Source: Paraglaciecola sp. 20A4 (lineage in GTDB: Bacteria > Pseudomonadota > Gammaproteobacteria > Enterobacterales > Alteromonadaceae). Taken from it: 64,000 bases of DNA. Of this stretch, positions 25,800 through 35,039 are shown piece by piece. Position 1 is the first letter of the stretch, and each line of letters begins with the position of its first letter. Where the stretch lies: the NCBI RefSeq assembly GCF_011378905.1, contig NZ_WTPY01000004.1:186001-250000 (forward strand), given 5' to 3'. A program made the position numbers and the translations under genes. Under the pieces are notes generated by a model. That model was not told where the DNA came from. It searched no databases and was given only the letters and a program-made list of their open reading frames with translations.

Positions 25800-27938
25800 A
25801 TGCGTATTTCAATTATTGCCGCTGCCGTCGGTGCGACCCTTGTTTTAGGCGCCTGTTCGAGTAATGTAGTTAATCAAAACCAAACCGATACCAAGCAAGT
25901 AAAAACGATGCAGTCACCCACTAACAATATATTGATGAATAAAAGCCCCCTAACCTACCAAGCTCCTCAATTCGACAAGTTGAGCATCGATGATTATGAG
26001 CCTGCTTTTGCTGCTGGTATAGCCGAACACAATGCACAAATAGCGCTTATTACTAAGAATTCATTAGCCCCAACGTTCGATAACACCATTGTCGCCATGG
26101 AGAAATCCGGTGAATTGCTAACAAGAGTAAGTAAAACTTTTTATAACCTAGCCAGCGTGATTTCAAACGACGATTACCAACGAATTGAAGCAGACATGGG
26201 CCCTAAGCTAACCGCTCATGAAGATAATATTTATCTTAACCCCACTTTGTTTGCTCGAATTCAAACGATTGATGCTAACAAAGCGTCGCTAAACCCGCTG
26301 GATCAGCGTTTAGTTGAGCACTACTACAACAACTTTGTTCGTGCTGGCGCCAAGCTCAATGATGCAGATAAAGCGACTGTACGGGAAATTAACGGCAAAC
26401 TTTCAACCTTGGCCACTGAATTTTCACAAAATATTCTAAAATCTTTTAAAAACGATACTATTGTTGTCAACGATAAAGCACAGCTTGCTGGCTTATCTGA
26501 GAGTGAAATAGCAAGCCTTGCCAGTGCAGCAAAAGAAGCGGGGAAAGAGGGCTACCTAATTACATTGGTTAACACCACTCGTCAGCCTATTTTGGGTAGT
26601 TTGGAGAATCGAAGCTTGCGTAAAAAAATCTGGCAGGCTTCTTCTCAGCGTGCCATGAGCACAAATGGCCCAGTGCTTATCAAACTCGCACAACTGCGGG
26701 CTCAAAAAGCAAAATTACTCGGCTACCCAACATGGGCAGCTTATGTAACCGCGGACCAAATGGCTAAGAACCCCGCTGCTGTTTACGACATTCTTGACGA
26801 TCTAGCCCCTAAAGCCGTTGCCAAAGCCGAAGTAGAAGCTCAAGCCATTCAAGATCAAATTCAAGCCAGTGGCGAAAATTTTAGTGTTCAACCGTGGGAC
26901 TGGGCTTACTATTCGGAAAAGGTGCGTAAAGCGAAATACGACCTTGATGAAAGTTTAATTAAGCCTTATTTCGAGCTTGACCGGGTATTACACGATGGCT
27001 TGTTTTTTGCGATGCAAAAACTTTACGGTATTACGTTTAAAGCACGCAAAGACTTACCTGTTTATCACGATGACGTGCAAGCATTCGAAGTATTTAACCA
27101 AGACGGCAGTAGCATTGGTTTATTCTACTTTGACCCTTATGCCCGCGAAGGCAAAGGTGGTGGTGCTTGGATGGACGAATTCGTCACGCAAAGTGAACTA
27201 CTTAAACAAAAACCTGTGGTATATAACGTACTGAATATTCCTAAACCAGCCGCTGGGCAGCCGACGCTGCTCACATTTGATGAAGTCACGACACTATTCC
27301 ACGAATTTGGCCATGCTGCTCATGGTCTATTTTCACAAGTTAAATACCCAAGTTTGGCTGGTACTGCCACAGCCCGAGATTTTGTCGAGTTCCCTTCTCA
27401 GTTCAACGAAGACTGGGATATCAACCCAGAAGTAATCGCTAACTACGCTAAGCATTATCAAACTGGTGAAGCCATCCCTAAGCCTTTACTCGATAAACTG
27501 CTTGCGGCGCATCACTTCAATCAAGGCTTTGATACCACTGAGTATTTAGCCGCAGCGTTAATTGATATGGAATGGCACTCAATTACCCCAGACACCAAAA
27601 TTGATAATGTCGCAGACTTTGAACAAAAAGCGTTGGCCAAACACGGGATTGATTTCGCGCCTGTTCCTCCTCGTTATAAATCAGCCTATTTTAGTCATGC
27701 CTTTGCCGGTGGCTACTCAGCCGGGTATTACGCGTACTTGTGGACCGAAGTGTTTGCCGCAGATGCATTTGCGTATATGGCTGAACACGATGGATTAAAT
27801 CGTGAAAATGGTGATAAGTTCCGCAATAGTGTTTTGTCATTGGGTAATAGCAAAGATTTAATGCAAGATTATATCGATTTCCGTGGTAGCAAACCGACAA
27901 CTGACGCGCTATTAAAACGCCGTGGTTTGATTAATTAA
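25800..27938 (+). CDS. M3-family peptidyl-dipeptidase (Dcp-like) lipoprotein
   Basis: A 712-residue M3 metallopeptidase. ATG 25800 follows GGAG by 5 bases and begins a lipoprotein signal (LVLGAC, Cys 19); the frame from 25731 is not preferred. The catalytic zinc motif HEFGH lies at residues 501-505 (TTLFHEFGHAAHGLFS), with the third ligand in FVEFPSQFNEDW. The C-terminal FAGGYSAGYYAYLWTEVFAAD, with the substrate-binding tyrosines, matches Dcp. E. coli Dcp removes C-terminal dipeptides and is not a lipoprotein; the lipoprotein form is common in marine relatives. It probably acts on peptides in the periplasm, as the nearby prolyl oligopeptidase does. Confidence 0.93.
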   Translation: MRISIIAAAVGATLVLGACSSNVVNQNQTDTKQVKTMQSPTNNILMNKSPLTYQAPQFDKLSIDDYEPAFAAGIAEHNAQIALITKNSLAPTFDNTIVAMEKSGELLTRVSKTFYNLASVISNDDYQRIEADMGPKLTAHEDNIYLNPTLFARIQTIDANKASLNPLDQRLVEHYYNNFVRAGAKLNDADKATVREINGKLSTLATEFSQNILKSFKNDTIVVNDKAQLAGLSESEIASLASAAKEAGKEGYLITLVNTTRQPILGSLENRSLRKKIWQASSQRAMSTNGPVLIKLAQLRAQKAKLLGYPTWAAYVTADQMAKNPAAVYDILDDLAPKAVAKAEVEAQAIQDQIQASGENFSVQPWDWAYYSEKVRKAKYDLDESLIKPYFELDRVLHDGLFFAMQKLYGITFKARKDLPVYHDDVQAFEVFNQDGSSIGLFYFDPYAREGKGGGAWMDEFVTQSELLKQKPVVYNVLNIPKPAAGQPTLLTFDEVTTLFHEFGHAAHGLFSQVKYPSLAGTATARDFVEFPSQFNEDWDINPEVIANYAKHYQTGEAIPKPLLDKLLAAHHFNQGFDTTEYLAAALIDMEWHSITPDTKIDNVADFEQKALAKHGIDFAPVPPRYKSAYFSHAFAGGYSAGYYAYLWTEVFAADAFAYMAEHDGLNRENGDKFRNSVLSLGNSKDLMQDYIDFRGSKPTTDALLKRRGLIN

Positions 27939-27973
27939 AAGCCCTAAAGCTACACAACAAAAGTACAACCAAT

Positions 27974-28015
27974 AAAAAAAGCCCTGTGAAGAAATACTAT
28001 TCACGGGGCTTTTTG
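27974..28015. terminator. Bidirectional terminator between dcp-like and M20 genes
   Basis: AAAAAAAGCCC(T)GTGAA / TTCAC(G)GGGCTTTTT has a loop of about 9 bases. The stem is flanked by A and T tracts and lies between two convergent genes, so it can serve both. Confidence 0.9.
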
Positions 28016-28061
28016 TTTCTAGCGTTTAATTATTAATGAAGCGTCATAATCTGGTACGCCG

Positions 28062-29396
28062 CTATTTTTTGGCCAGGATATTTAAAGCAGCTGTGGTCAA
28101 CGCTTCAGTGGCGGTCTCGATAACGGCATCCGCTTGCGGAGCCCAATAAGGGCTATGCAAAGACGGCAGTGACGTGCCATTTTGTTTGGCATCTTTCCAA
28201 TCCGCCTCTTTCACCCCTCCTACCCAAAAAATCAAACTCTCGATATTTTTATCCGCTCGGTAGAAACGGCTGAAATCTTCACCGCCCATAACAGCAGGGG
28301 TTTCCACTACACGCTTCTCACCAAAACGCTGGGTAAGTACATTTGCCATTTTCTGAGTAAACTCAAGCGTGTTATAGGTTGCCGGAGTATATTCGTCTTT
28401 AATCGTGACCTCAGGCATCAATTTTTCAGGTATACCAGCTGTGATCGCCTCGCCTTTAGCGATACGAGCAATACCATCCAATAACCGTTGACGAGTTTCG
28501 TCAGAGTAACTACGGACGGTAAGTAACAGGGTTGCCTGATCAGAAATTATATTATGCTTAGCACCAGCGTGGAAGCTACCTACGGTTACCACTGCAGGAT
28601 CTTGCGGATCTGTCTCACGACTGACTAACGTTTGCAGCGCACCGACAATGCGACTTGCCAATACAATAGGATCTTTCGTGGTGTGCGGGTAAGCGCCATG
28701 ACCGCCCTGACCTTTTACAATAATATCAACGCTGTCTACATTGGCCAAAGCAAAGCCTGGGGTATAGCCAATTGTGCCTGCTGGTAAACCAGCTGAGTCG
28801 TGAAATGCTATGGCATAATTAGGTTTAGGGAAACGTTCGTATAGGCCATCCGCCAACATATCTCGGGCGCCCTTACCGCGTTCTTCTGCTGGTTGCAGGA
28901 TCATCACCAAGGTGCCAGACCATTTATCTTTCATCGTAGTCAAGGCTTGCGCCGTTCCTACCCAGCTGGTCATGTGAGTATCATGCCCACAGGCATGCAT
29001 AACGCCTGATTCAATCCCGTCTTCAGTGGTGGCACGTACCTTTGAAGCAAATGCTAAGCCTGTTTGTTCGATAACGGGCAAGCCATCCATGTCTGCGCGT
29101 ATCATCAAAACAGGTCCAGGGCCATTTTGAAGCACCGCAACGACGCCAGTACCGCCAACTTTTTCAGTTACCTCAAAACCCAAATCACGGGCTTTTTTGG
29201 CAAGTTTAGCGGCGGTATTGACCTCAAAACCACTCAGTTCTGGGTGTGCGTGCAAATCTTTGTACAAAGCCATTAATTTAGGCATATCAGCACTGACCTT
29301 ATCACTCACACTATCAGCACTTGCACTGGTGCTTAGTAATGCACTGCTAAGTAACGCAGCACTGAGCATTGACAAGCTTAATAGCGTTTTTTTCAT
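28062..29396 (-). CDS. Exported M20 amidohydrolase
   Basis: A 444-residue M20D amidohydrolase. ATG 29396 gives a signal peptide (MKKTLLSLSMLSAALLSSAL, cleavage near SASA); the frame from 29459 is longer. Motifs are LYKDLHAHPELSGFE, MLIRADMDGLPVIEQTGL, GVMHACGHDTHMTSWVGTA (metal-bridging Cys, His), LQPAEERGKGARDM (catalytic Glu) and AVMGGEDFSRF (final His/Glu region variant). Relatives cleave N-acyl-amino acids or hippurate. It is divergent from dgcN-dgcA across 599 bases. An N-acetyl-glutamate deacetylase role would suit the neighbourhood, but the export signal argues against it. Confidence 0.88.
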   Translation of the reverse strand: MKKTLLSLSMLSAALLSSALLSTSASADSVSDKVSADMPKLMALYKDLHAHPELSGFEVNTAAKLAKKARDLGFEVTEKVGGTGVVAVLQNGPGPVLMIRADMDGLPVIEQTGLAFASKVRATTEDGIESGVMHACGHDTHMTSWVGTAQALTTMKDKWSGTLVMILQPAEERGKGARDMLADGLYERFPKPNYAIAFHDSAGLPAGTIGYTPGFALANVDSVDIIVKGQGGHGAYPHTTKDPIVLASRIVGALQTLVSRETDPQDPAVVTVGSFHAGAKHNIISDQATLLLTVRSYSDETRQRLLDGIARIAKGEAITAGIPEKLMPEVTIKDEYTPATYNTLEFTQKMANVLTQRFGEKRVVETPAVMGGEDFSRFYRADKNIESLIFWVGGVKEADWKDAKQNGTSLPSLHSPYWAPQADAVIETATEALTTAALNILAKK

Positions 29397-29995
29397 AGTC
29401 GGACAGCTCGTAATGCTGTTATGACTGCGAGTCAAAATTTGCGGTGATTTCATATGCACTCCTATATTGTTTATTGGTGTTATTTATTATAAAGGTCTTA
29501 GCTCCGAGCTAAAAAAGTCTTTTGGCTCAGCCAGATAGATAAATTAAATGGGTATTGTGAGCCACACGTTAGCATGAAATAAGCGCAACGAGCTAGCCGA
29601 GCTCGCAAGTTCTAAAAGCCGCGTTTAATAAAGGCGTTTCACCGTGAGTATCTTTAGCTCAACTAATATTGTTGTATTGGGCCGCATAAGTATCTCAACC
29701 AGCGACATCGCTTTTGCGTCTTTTGCAGGCACTTCGGGTATGTTAATTGCTGTGATGCATTTGCCAAACTGACTGTTATTAATAGCCATTCAGGGATTTT
29801 CGCCTTATTTTTAAGCAAAAATCAACAAGTGAAAAAAACACATAACCTAAGGTTATACCCCTGCAATACTTAGTCATTTTATTTTCCCTGCTAGCGCGCT
29901 AGCATATGCCATATTCAGCACGCTCTATTAAAACGTGCATTTTATTTACATACAGCATATCTAATCACGATGCGCTCTTTTAAAAGGTAATATCC
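29397..29995. other. Divergent intergenic region upstream of dgcN
   Basis: These 599 bases carry no supported gene. They include the perfect palindrome at 29842-29856 and AT-rich stretches suited to promoters for the exported M20 hydrolase (minus) and dgcN-dgcA (plus). Confidence 0.5.
29842..29856. promoter_or_regulatory. Perfect 15-base palindrome, candidate operator
   Basis: ATAACCT-A-AGGTTAT is an exact inverted repeat with a 1-base centre, about 140 bases before dgcN. No regulator gene is adjacent in the window. Confidence 0.4.
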
Positions 29996-31000
29996 ATGGT
30001 TCTTCACGCTCCTTATTTACTGTTTATTGGTGATGCCACCGATGCACTTTCTATTAAAATGGCGCAAAGTGTCGCTCATTGGCGCCCAGAGTTGTGTGTG
30101 GGTGAGCTCAGCGTGGAAGGCTGTACCGTCAGCACAGGCCTGCAAAAATTAAGCATTGAAGAAGGCGCTAAACAAGGGGCCAAAAGTCTTGTTTTGGGCT
30201 TCGCCAATAGCGGTGGGATCTTAGACAAAAAGTGGTTGCCATTAATTGAACTCGCTATCAAAAAAGGTATGCATATCGTCAGTGGTCTTCACCAAAAATT
30301 GACTAGTTACCCTGAGTTAGTCCAATGCGCCAAGCAATACAATGTTGAACTACTGGATATACGCCATCCAAACCCGCAATTTAATACAGGTACAGGCCGT
30401 AAGCGCTCGGGCAAACGCCTGTTGACCGTGGGCACCGATTGCTCCGTGGGTAAAATGTATACCTCCTTGAGCATTGACCAAGCCATGCGTGATCAAAACA
30501 TTGCGGCTGATTTTCGCGCTACGGGCCAATGCGGCATATTGGTAGCAGGAGAAGGTGTGGCGATTGATTGTGTGGTAGCTGATTTTATTTCTGGTGCCGC
30601 AGAGTCACTATCGCCCGACGCGAGTGAAGATCATTGGGATATTATTGAAGGTCAAGGTTCTTTGTCTCACCCAGCTTTTGCGGGTGTCAGTCTGGGTTTA
30701 CTGCATGGCTCTCAACCCGATGCATTGGTGATTTGCCACGCACTGAACCGCACACACATGCGTGGTTTGCCAAACACAGCTTTTCCCAGCATTGAAACAA
30801 CCATTGCACTTAATTTGCAAGCCGCACGTCTTACGAACCCTAACGTCGTTATCGCTGGTATCAGTGTAAATACCTCTGCGGTCAGTGTAGAAGAGGGCCG
30901 AGAAATTTGTCAGCAGTTAAGTGAGCAATTTTCACTACCTTGTGTGGATCCGCTTCGTGATGGTACTGCCGCTATTGTCGACGCTCTCGCAGCGCTTTAG
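29996..31000 (+). CDS. dgcN: DUF1611-family DgcN, N-acetyltransferase of D-glutamate catabolism
   Basis: A 334-residue DUF1611 protein. The N-terminal Rossmann-like half has LLFIGDATDALSIKMAQSV, and the C-terminal P-loop-like half has LLTVGTDCSVGKMYTSLSID at about residues 140-160, plus IEGQGSLSHPAFAGVSLGLL. The AEE-type epimerase gene that follows makes the pair recognisable as dgcN-dgcA, described in marine bacteria as a route that acetylates D-Glu, epimerises N-acetyl-D-Glu to N-acetyl-L-Glu and returns L-Glu. ATG 29996 has an AGGT ribosome site. D-Glu could come from peptidoglycan or from D-amino-acid-rich marine organic matter. Confidence 0.85.
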   Translation: MVLHAPYLLFIGDATDALSIKMAQSVAHWRPELCVGELSVEGCTVSTGLQKLSIEEGAKQGAKSLVLGFANSGGILDKKWLPLIELAIKKGMHIVSGLHQKLTSYPELVQCAKQYNVELLDIRHPNPQFNTGTGRKRSGKRLLTVGTDCSVGKMYTSLSIDQAMRDQNIAADFRATGQCGILVAGEGVAIDCVVADFISGAAESLSPDASEDHWDIIEGQGSLSHPAFAGVSLGLLHGSQPDALVICHALNRTHMRGLPNTAFPSIETTIALNLQAARLTNPNVVIAGISVNTSAVSVEEGREICQQLSEQFSLPCVDPLRDGTAAIVDALAAL

Positions 31001-31030
31001 CCGTTAATTAAGAATACTGGAGTGAACAAG

Positions 31031-32050
31031 ATGGGTTATCAGGTCAAGGCATATCAACAAGCGTTTCCCCTTAAAAGTGTTTTTCGTATTGCTCGGGGCG
31101 CGAAAACCCAAGCTGATGTAGTGGTCGTCACGCTAAGTGACGAGGCACATACAGGATGGGCTGAATCGGTACCTTATGCTCGCTATCAAGAGTCCGTTCA
31201 AAGTGTGCTAGCGCAAGTCAACGAAGTAGCAAAAAGCTTAGCCGATTTTGAGGGTGACGTATCTGGTATATCGGCGCTGATTAATACCCTGCCTTCTGGC
31301 GCGGCACGTAATGCTCTAGACTGCGCCCTATGGGACTTAAAAGCTAAAAAACAGGGTAAATCAGTAGCCGATATGCTGTCTTTAAATACACCTGCTCCTT
31401 GCGTCACCGCACAAACCTTGAGCATTGATACACCTGAGGCTATGGCCGAAGCAGCGAAAGCACTTGGCCACCCACCAATGATAAAAGTGAAGTTGGATAA
31501 TCAAGACATTATCACCAAAATGTCGGCCATTCATCAGGCCTCCCCTGACAGCCAATTTATTGTCGATGCCAATGAAGGTTGGTCTATTCATGATTTAAAA
31601 GCGTGCGGCGATAGCTTAAAAGCGTTGAACGTGGTGCTTATTGAGCAACCTTTACCGGCCGGTGAAGATGAAGACCTACTTCATTATTCTTCTCCCGTTT
31701 CCTTGTGTGCAGATGAGAGCTGCCATACTCGAGAAGAACTTAACTATTTAAAGGATCGCTACGACGTAGTAAACATTAAACTTGATAAAACAGGCGGTCT
31801 CAGTGAAGCATTTTTACTCGCCCAAGAGGCGCAAGCCATGGGATTTGAAATAATGCTGGGTTGTATGGTAGGTAGTTCACTTGCCATGGCGCCTATTTCA
31901 CTGCTAACCGATTGTGCCAAATACGTTGATTTAGATGGCCCGCTATTAATCAAAACTGACCGTGAAAATGGTTTTGATATTAACGAAGGCGTAATGCAGC
32001 CGCTTAAAAACATGTTATGGGGCAGTCCCGAAAGCCAAATTTCGCTTTAG
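31031..32050 (+). CDS. dgcA: DgcA, N-acetyl-D-glutamate racemase (dipeptide-epimerase family)
   Basis: A 339-residue enolase-superfamily protein of the L-Ala-D/L-Glu epimerase group. ATG 31031 is 8 bases after GGAG (31019-31022); a GTG at 31022 overlaps that site and is rejected. Catalytic features are the first Lys in MIKVKLDN, metal ligands in IVDANEGW (Asp), LIEQPLP (Glu) and SLCADESCH (Asp), and the second Lys in VNIKLDKTGGL. The 30-base gap to dgcN shows one operon. Without the partner gene one would call it an Ala-Glu epimerase for murein recycling; the pairing favours N-acetyl-D-Glu racemisation. Confidence 0.85.
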   Translation: MGYQVKAYQQAFPLKSVFRIARGAKTQADVVVVTLSDEAHTGWAESVPYARYQESVQSVLAQVNEVAKSLADFEGDVSGISALINTLPSGAARNALDCALWDLKAKKQGKSVADMLSLNTPAPCVTAQTLSIDTPEAMAEAAKALGHPPMIKVKLDNQDIITKMSAIHQASPDSQFIVDANEGWSIHDLKACGDSLKALNVVLIEQPLPAGEDEDLLHYSSPVSLCADESCHTREELNYLKDRYDVVNIKLDKTGGLSEAFLLAQEAQAMGFEIMLGCMVGSSLAMAPISLLTDCAKYVDLDGPLLIKTDRENGFDINEGVMQPLKNMLWGSPESQISL

Positions 32051-32106
32051 TGGTTAGCGGATAATCGCTTTTGCTAAACGACAACGTTTTAGCCATCATG
32101 TAACCC

Positions 32107-32146
32107 AAGGCCGAGTATTTTATATAACAAAAATACTTAGCCTTTT
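32107..32146 (+). terminator. Terminator after dgcA
   Basis: AAGGC..AGTATTTT / AAAATACT..GCCTTTT forms an interrupted stem with an AT-rich loop and ends in TTTT. It lies 57 bases after the dgcA stop. Confidence 0.65.
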
Positions 32147-32182
32147 CGTAGACGATGAGATCACGTAGTCTTTGTTACATGC

Positions 32183-33310
32183 TTAAAAGCGTTCAACCGC
32201 CCAATTTAATGCCACCAGCGCAATGACAATAGAAGCCCCAGGCATCAACCATTTGCGATACAGTGCCGTTTTTCCCAACATAATAAGCACAGGTAATGCA
32301 ACCAGCACGATAGCTAACTGGCCAATTTCGACACCGAGGTTAAATGCCAGAATCGATAACAACTTTTGATCCCCAGGTAAACCAAGTTCACCTAACACAC
32401 CTGCAAAACCCATTCCGTGCAGTAAACCAAAACCAAAGGTTAACCAACCCAAACGCAGAATAAGCGGCTTGATGTTATTCAGTGCAGCAAATAGCACTGA
32501 AACCGCAATACCGAACTCAACCCAACGACTACTTGGTACTAACCAACCTACCGCGGTCGCTGTTAATGTAACCGAATGCGCCAGCGTAAACGCACTCACA
32601 ATCCAAATGGTCGTGCTAAGTACTTTTTTTAATTCTGGGTTACTCTGCCAATGTCCGTCTTTGCGAATCAGTACACAAGGCAACAGCAACGCCAATAAAA
32701 ATAAAATATGATCGGTACCAATCAAAATATGAATGATCCCCTGATGCACAAACTCCTTAAAGGTTATCCAACCGCTGCCATCAGCCAACTCGACCTTAAT
32801 GTGCCGCTGTGAGTGACTCAGGACAAAGCTCTGGGTGTTGTCTTTGTCACTGATGTTTACCACCACTTCATGACTGTCGTCTTTGTCGAATATTGCGCTG
32901 TAATCGATACTAAGCGTGCCCTTTAGAGGGCATTGTGCACTGAAGTCTGTCACAGCATAAACGGCATCAGCGTGATCTTCTAAGCGCTCTAAACCTTGGA
33001 ATTGCGTGGTACAGGCTGCCTGTCCACGACTAATATGCATATGCTCTGCTAAATAACTGGCGATATCGGCCCGCCTATTTGTCACCTCGCCCCAGGTGAG
33101 TTGACCATTTTGGTCAGCATCTAGGCCCAAAACCAACTCTAAATCCGTTAAGCCCAACTGCCACTCACCGATAATACGTCCACTCTGATCTAGGGTGGCA
33201 ATGATGTAACCTGTACTAAGTTGGTGGGCGGTAATGGGCAAACTAATTAGGCTAACCATGAATCCTAAAGAAATAAATAAGGATCTGATCTTATTATGGT
33301 TATTCTTCAC
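32183..33310 (-). CDS. HupE/UreJ-family membrane protein with EF-hand-like N-terminal domain
   Basis: A 375-residue protein with GTG start. A signal peptide (to about residue 28) is followed by a periplasmic domain of about 170 residues containing DADQNGQLTWGEV (about 73-85), a good EF-hand calcium-loop match. Six or seven membrane helices follow. The first carries HQGIIHILIGTDHILFLLAL and a later one GFGLLHGMGFAGVLGELG; these His/Asp/Gly motifs define the HupE/UreJ_2 group, whose members are linked to nickel/cobalt transport or are uncharacterised. It is the last gene of the DUF4331 operon, 5 bases after the TPR gene. A metal-related envelope function is inferred. Confidence 0.85.
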   Translation of the reverse strand: MKNNHNKIRSLFISLGFMVSLISLPITAHQLSTGYIIATLDQSGRIIGEWQLGLTDLELVLGLDADQNGQLTWGEVTNRRADIASYLAEHMHISRGQAACTTQFQGLERLEDHADAVYAVTDFSAQCPLKGTLSIDYSAIFDKDDSHEVVVNISDKDNTQSFVLSHSQRHIKVELADGSGWITFKEFVHQGIIHILIGTDHILFLLALLLPCVLIRKDGHWQSNPELKKVLSTTIWIVSAFTLAHSVTLTATAVGWLVPSSRWVEFGIAVSVLFAALNNIKPLILRLGWLTFGFGLLHGMGFAGVLGELGLPGDQKLLSILAFNLGVEIGQLAIVLVALPVLIMLGKTALYRKWLMPGASIVIALVALNWAVERF

Positions 33311-33315
33311 TACTA

Positions 33316-34422
33316 TTATATTCCTGCTGGCTGTTGGGGTTCATCTTGCGTGTTATATTGTACGTTCATAGCACGCTCTAGCAAGCGTTTATCTGCATCG
33401 AGTCGCGCGTGTTGCCAGTTAATTTTGGCCCAAAAAAGTGCTTTTTTGCGATCCGGTGAAATGTCCAAGTAATAGCGCGCTATGTCAGCGGCATGAGCGG
33501 TGTCTTGACGTTGCAGGCGCACGCTAATCCGCTGGGATAAACGCTGAGCCCATACGTGTGTCTTTTTGCTTATCTGCTGCTCAGCCAACGCCAAGCGCAG
33601 TAATAATGCATCATCGAAACTGTCAGCCTGCTCAACAATCGGACCTAGGATTTTCATTACCTGGTGAGCAGAATCCTTTGCAAGTTGAATATCGGCCCAT
33701 AACACCAGATAACTCACGGGTACCTGTGTTAAATCAAATGCTAACAAATGCTTCAATGCAATGTCATACAACCCTTGTTTAGCCGCCAGTTCGGCCAAAA
33801 TCTGTGTCAGCCAAAGTTGCTGCTCAATTTCAACATGACTGCCTGATGACCTGTTTTGCATCAGACTTTGCAGATGAACATAACTCACCTCAGCATTATC
33901 GCTTCCCTTTCCCTCTTGTGCATTTACCTCCAAAGCACAAGCGCCGCTTATCCATAACTCAGTGACACCAAGCAGTTGCAGACACGTGCGCTTTGCTTGG
34001 GCTAAATTGCCCTGAACTAATAATATATTGGCCTTTAATAACAGTGCAGAAGCGTGATTTGGTTCGAAACGTAATATGTCGTTTAACAGTATGATGGCTT
34101 TATCGAACCTGTGATAGTGCTGGGCTATTCGTGCTTTATAAAATAATAATTGGCGATCTTTGGGGGATGTGTCGAGCAATTGTTCGGTTAATGCACTGGC
34201 TTGTCCATAAGAGCGACTGGCTAAACCGGGCATATTGGCTTGCGCTAATAAACTGGCCACTTTCTCCCGCGGAGAGTCAATTTGTATTACCGCCGTCCAC
34301 TTAGATACCACAGTATCTAAAGATGTTGGCACATAACTTTTGGCACTTAAAGATGTGTTTATAAATAGCAAAAACGACCCAAAGAGCGTTATTGCACGTA
34401 TGGCAGAAACTTGCTTATTCAC
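33316..34422 (-). CDS. Exported TPR-repeat protein
   Basis: A 368-residue protein with GTG start 9 bases after AAGGAG. There is a signal peptide of about 26 residues (AITLFGSFLLFINTSLSAKS). At least three tetratricopeptide-like helical pairs are recognisable at about 60-160 (ARSYGQASALTEQLLDTSPK, LFYKARIAQHYHRFDKAIIL, HASALLLKANILLVQGNLAQ) and a further one near 205-245. Such repeats act as protein-binding scaffolds. It sits between the Ig-like lipoprotein and the HupE/UreJ gene in the DUF4331 operon and may assemble the other envelope proteins. No catalytic motif is visible. Confidence 0.82.
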   Translation of the reverse strand: MNKQVSAIRAITLFGSFLLFINTSLSAKSYVPTSLDTVVSKWTAVIQIDSPREKVASLLAQANMPGLASRSYGQASALTEQLLDTSPKDRQLLFYKARIAQHYHRFDKAIILLNDILRFEPNHASALLLKANILLVQGNLAQAKRTCLQLLGVTELWISGACALEVNAQEGKGSDNAEVSYVHLQSLMQNRSSGSHVEIEQQLWLTQILAELAAKQGLYDIALKHLLAFDLTQVPVSYLVLWADIQLAKDSAHQVMKILGPIVEQADSFDDALLLRLALAEQQISKKTHVWAQRLSQRISVRLQRQDTAHAADIARYYLDISPDRKKALFWAKINWQHARLDADKRLLERAMNVQYNTQDEPQQPAGI

Positions 34423-34492
34423 CTTTAATATCTCCTTGAAGGGGGGCCTTCCTTGGCGCTGTCAAACGGTTGATTTGTACGTAAACTATTTT

Positions 34493-35029
34493 TCAGTTAG
34501 GCAATAGATCGTTGTAAGCATCAGGGTCGTCCGCATCCTGAGTAAAAGAACGGCCATTTGTAACCAGCGGCTCGTCTTGTGACTGCTGAGCGAAAGCAGC
34601 TCTGCTTTGTGTGTTAAACGAGACCGTTAGCGCTTCAATGGTGATATTCACTGTGCCACTGGCAGATTCATTAATTCCATCATTCACCGAAAACGTAAAA
34701 CTATCACTGCCCGTTACTTCTGGATTCGGTTGATAAGTAAAGTCACCGTTATCACTAACCATTACGCTACCCTGTGTGGGCGCCTCGCCCAAACTAAATA
34801 TCAAGCCGTCGCCATCGTCGTCGGTGGCACTGAGCATGTCCGTAATCGCGATCTCAGTCTGAGTAGTTAAATCCAAAGACACAGCATTGGGTGCGACATT
34901 TTTGTTGTCATCGTCACTGCCAAAATTACAACCAGCTAAGATAACCGTTACCGCCAAACCGAAGCTTAAGACTTTTAATTGGCTCATACCTGTTTGGTGA
35001 GGCAGTTTTCTGGTTTTTTTGTTGCTCAT
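34493..35029 (-). CDS. Cadherin/Ig-like lipoprotein
   Basis: A 178-residue lipoprotein. ATG 35029 is preceded by AAGGAG at good spacing. The long basic n-region leads to lipobox LAGC at Cys 34; an internal ATG (residue 15) would give a standard-length signal. An Asp-rich linker (GSDDDNKNV) is followed by one tandem Ig/cadherin-like repeat: LSATDDDGDGLIFSLG, GSVMVSDNGDFTYQPN, GSDSFTFSVNDGINES, ending SGTVNITIEAL at about 132. The DDDGDG loop could bind calcium. The remaining 45 residues are unstructured-looking. It is 10 bases after the DUF4331 gene and probably works with it at the cell surface. Confidence 0.85.
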   Translation of the reverse strand: MSNKKTRKLPHQTGMSQLKVLSFGLAVTVILAGCNFGSDDDNKNVAPNAVSLDLTTQTEIAITDMLSATDDDGDGLIFSLGEAPTQGSVMVSDNGDFTYQPNPEVTGSDSFTFSVNDGINESASGTVNITIEALTVSFNTQSRAAFAQQSQDEPLVTNGRSFTQDADDPDAYNDLLPN

Positions 35030-35039
35030 TTTATGCTCC

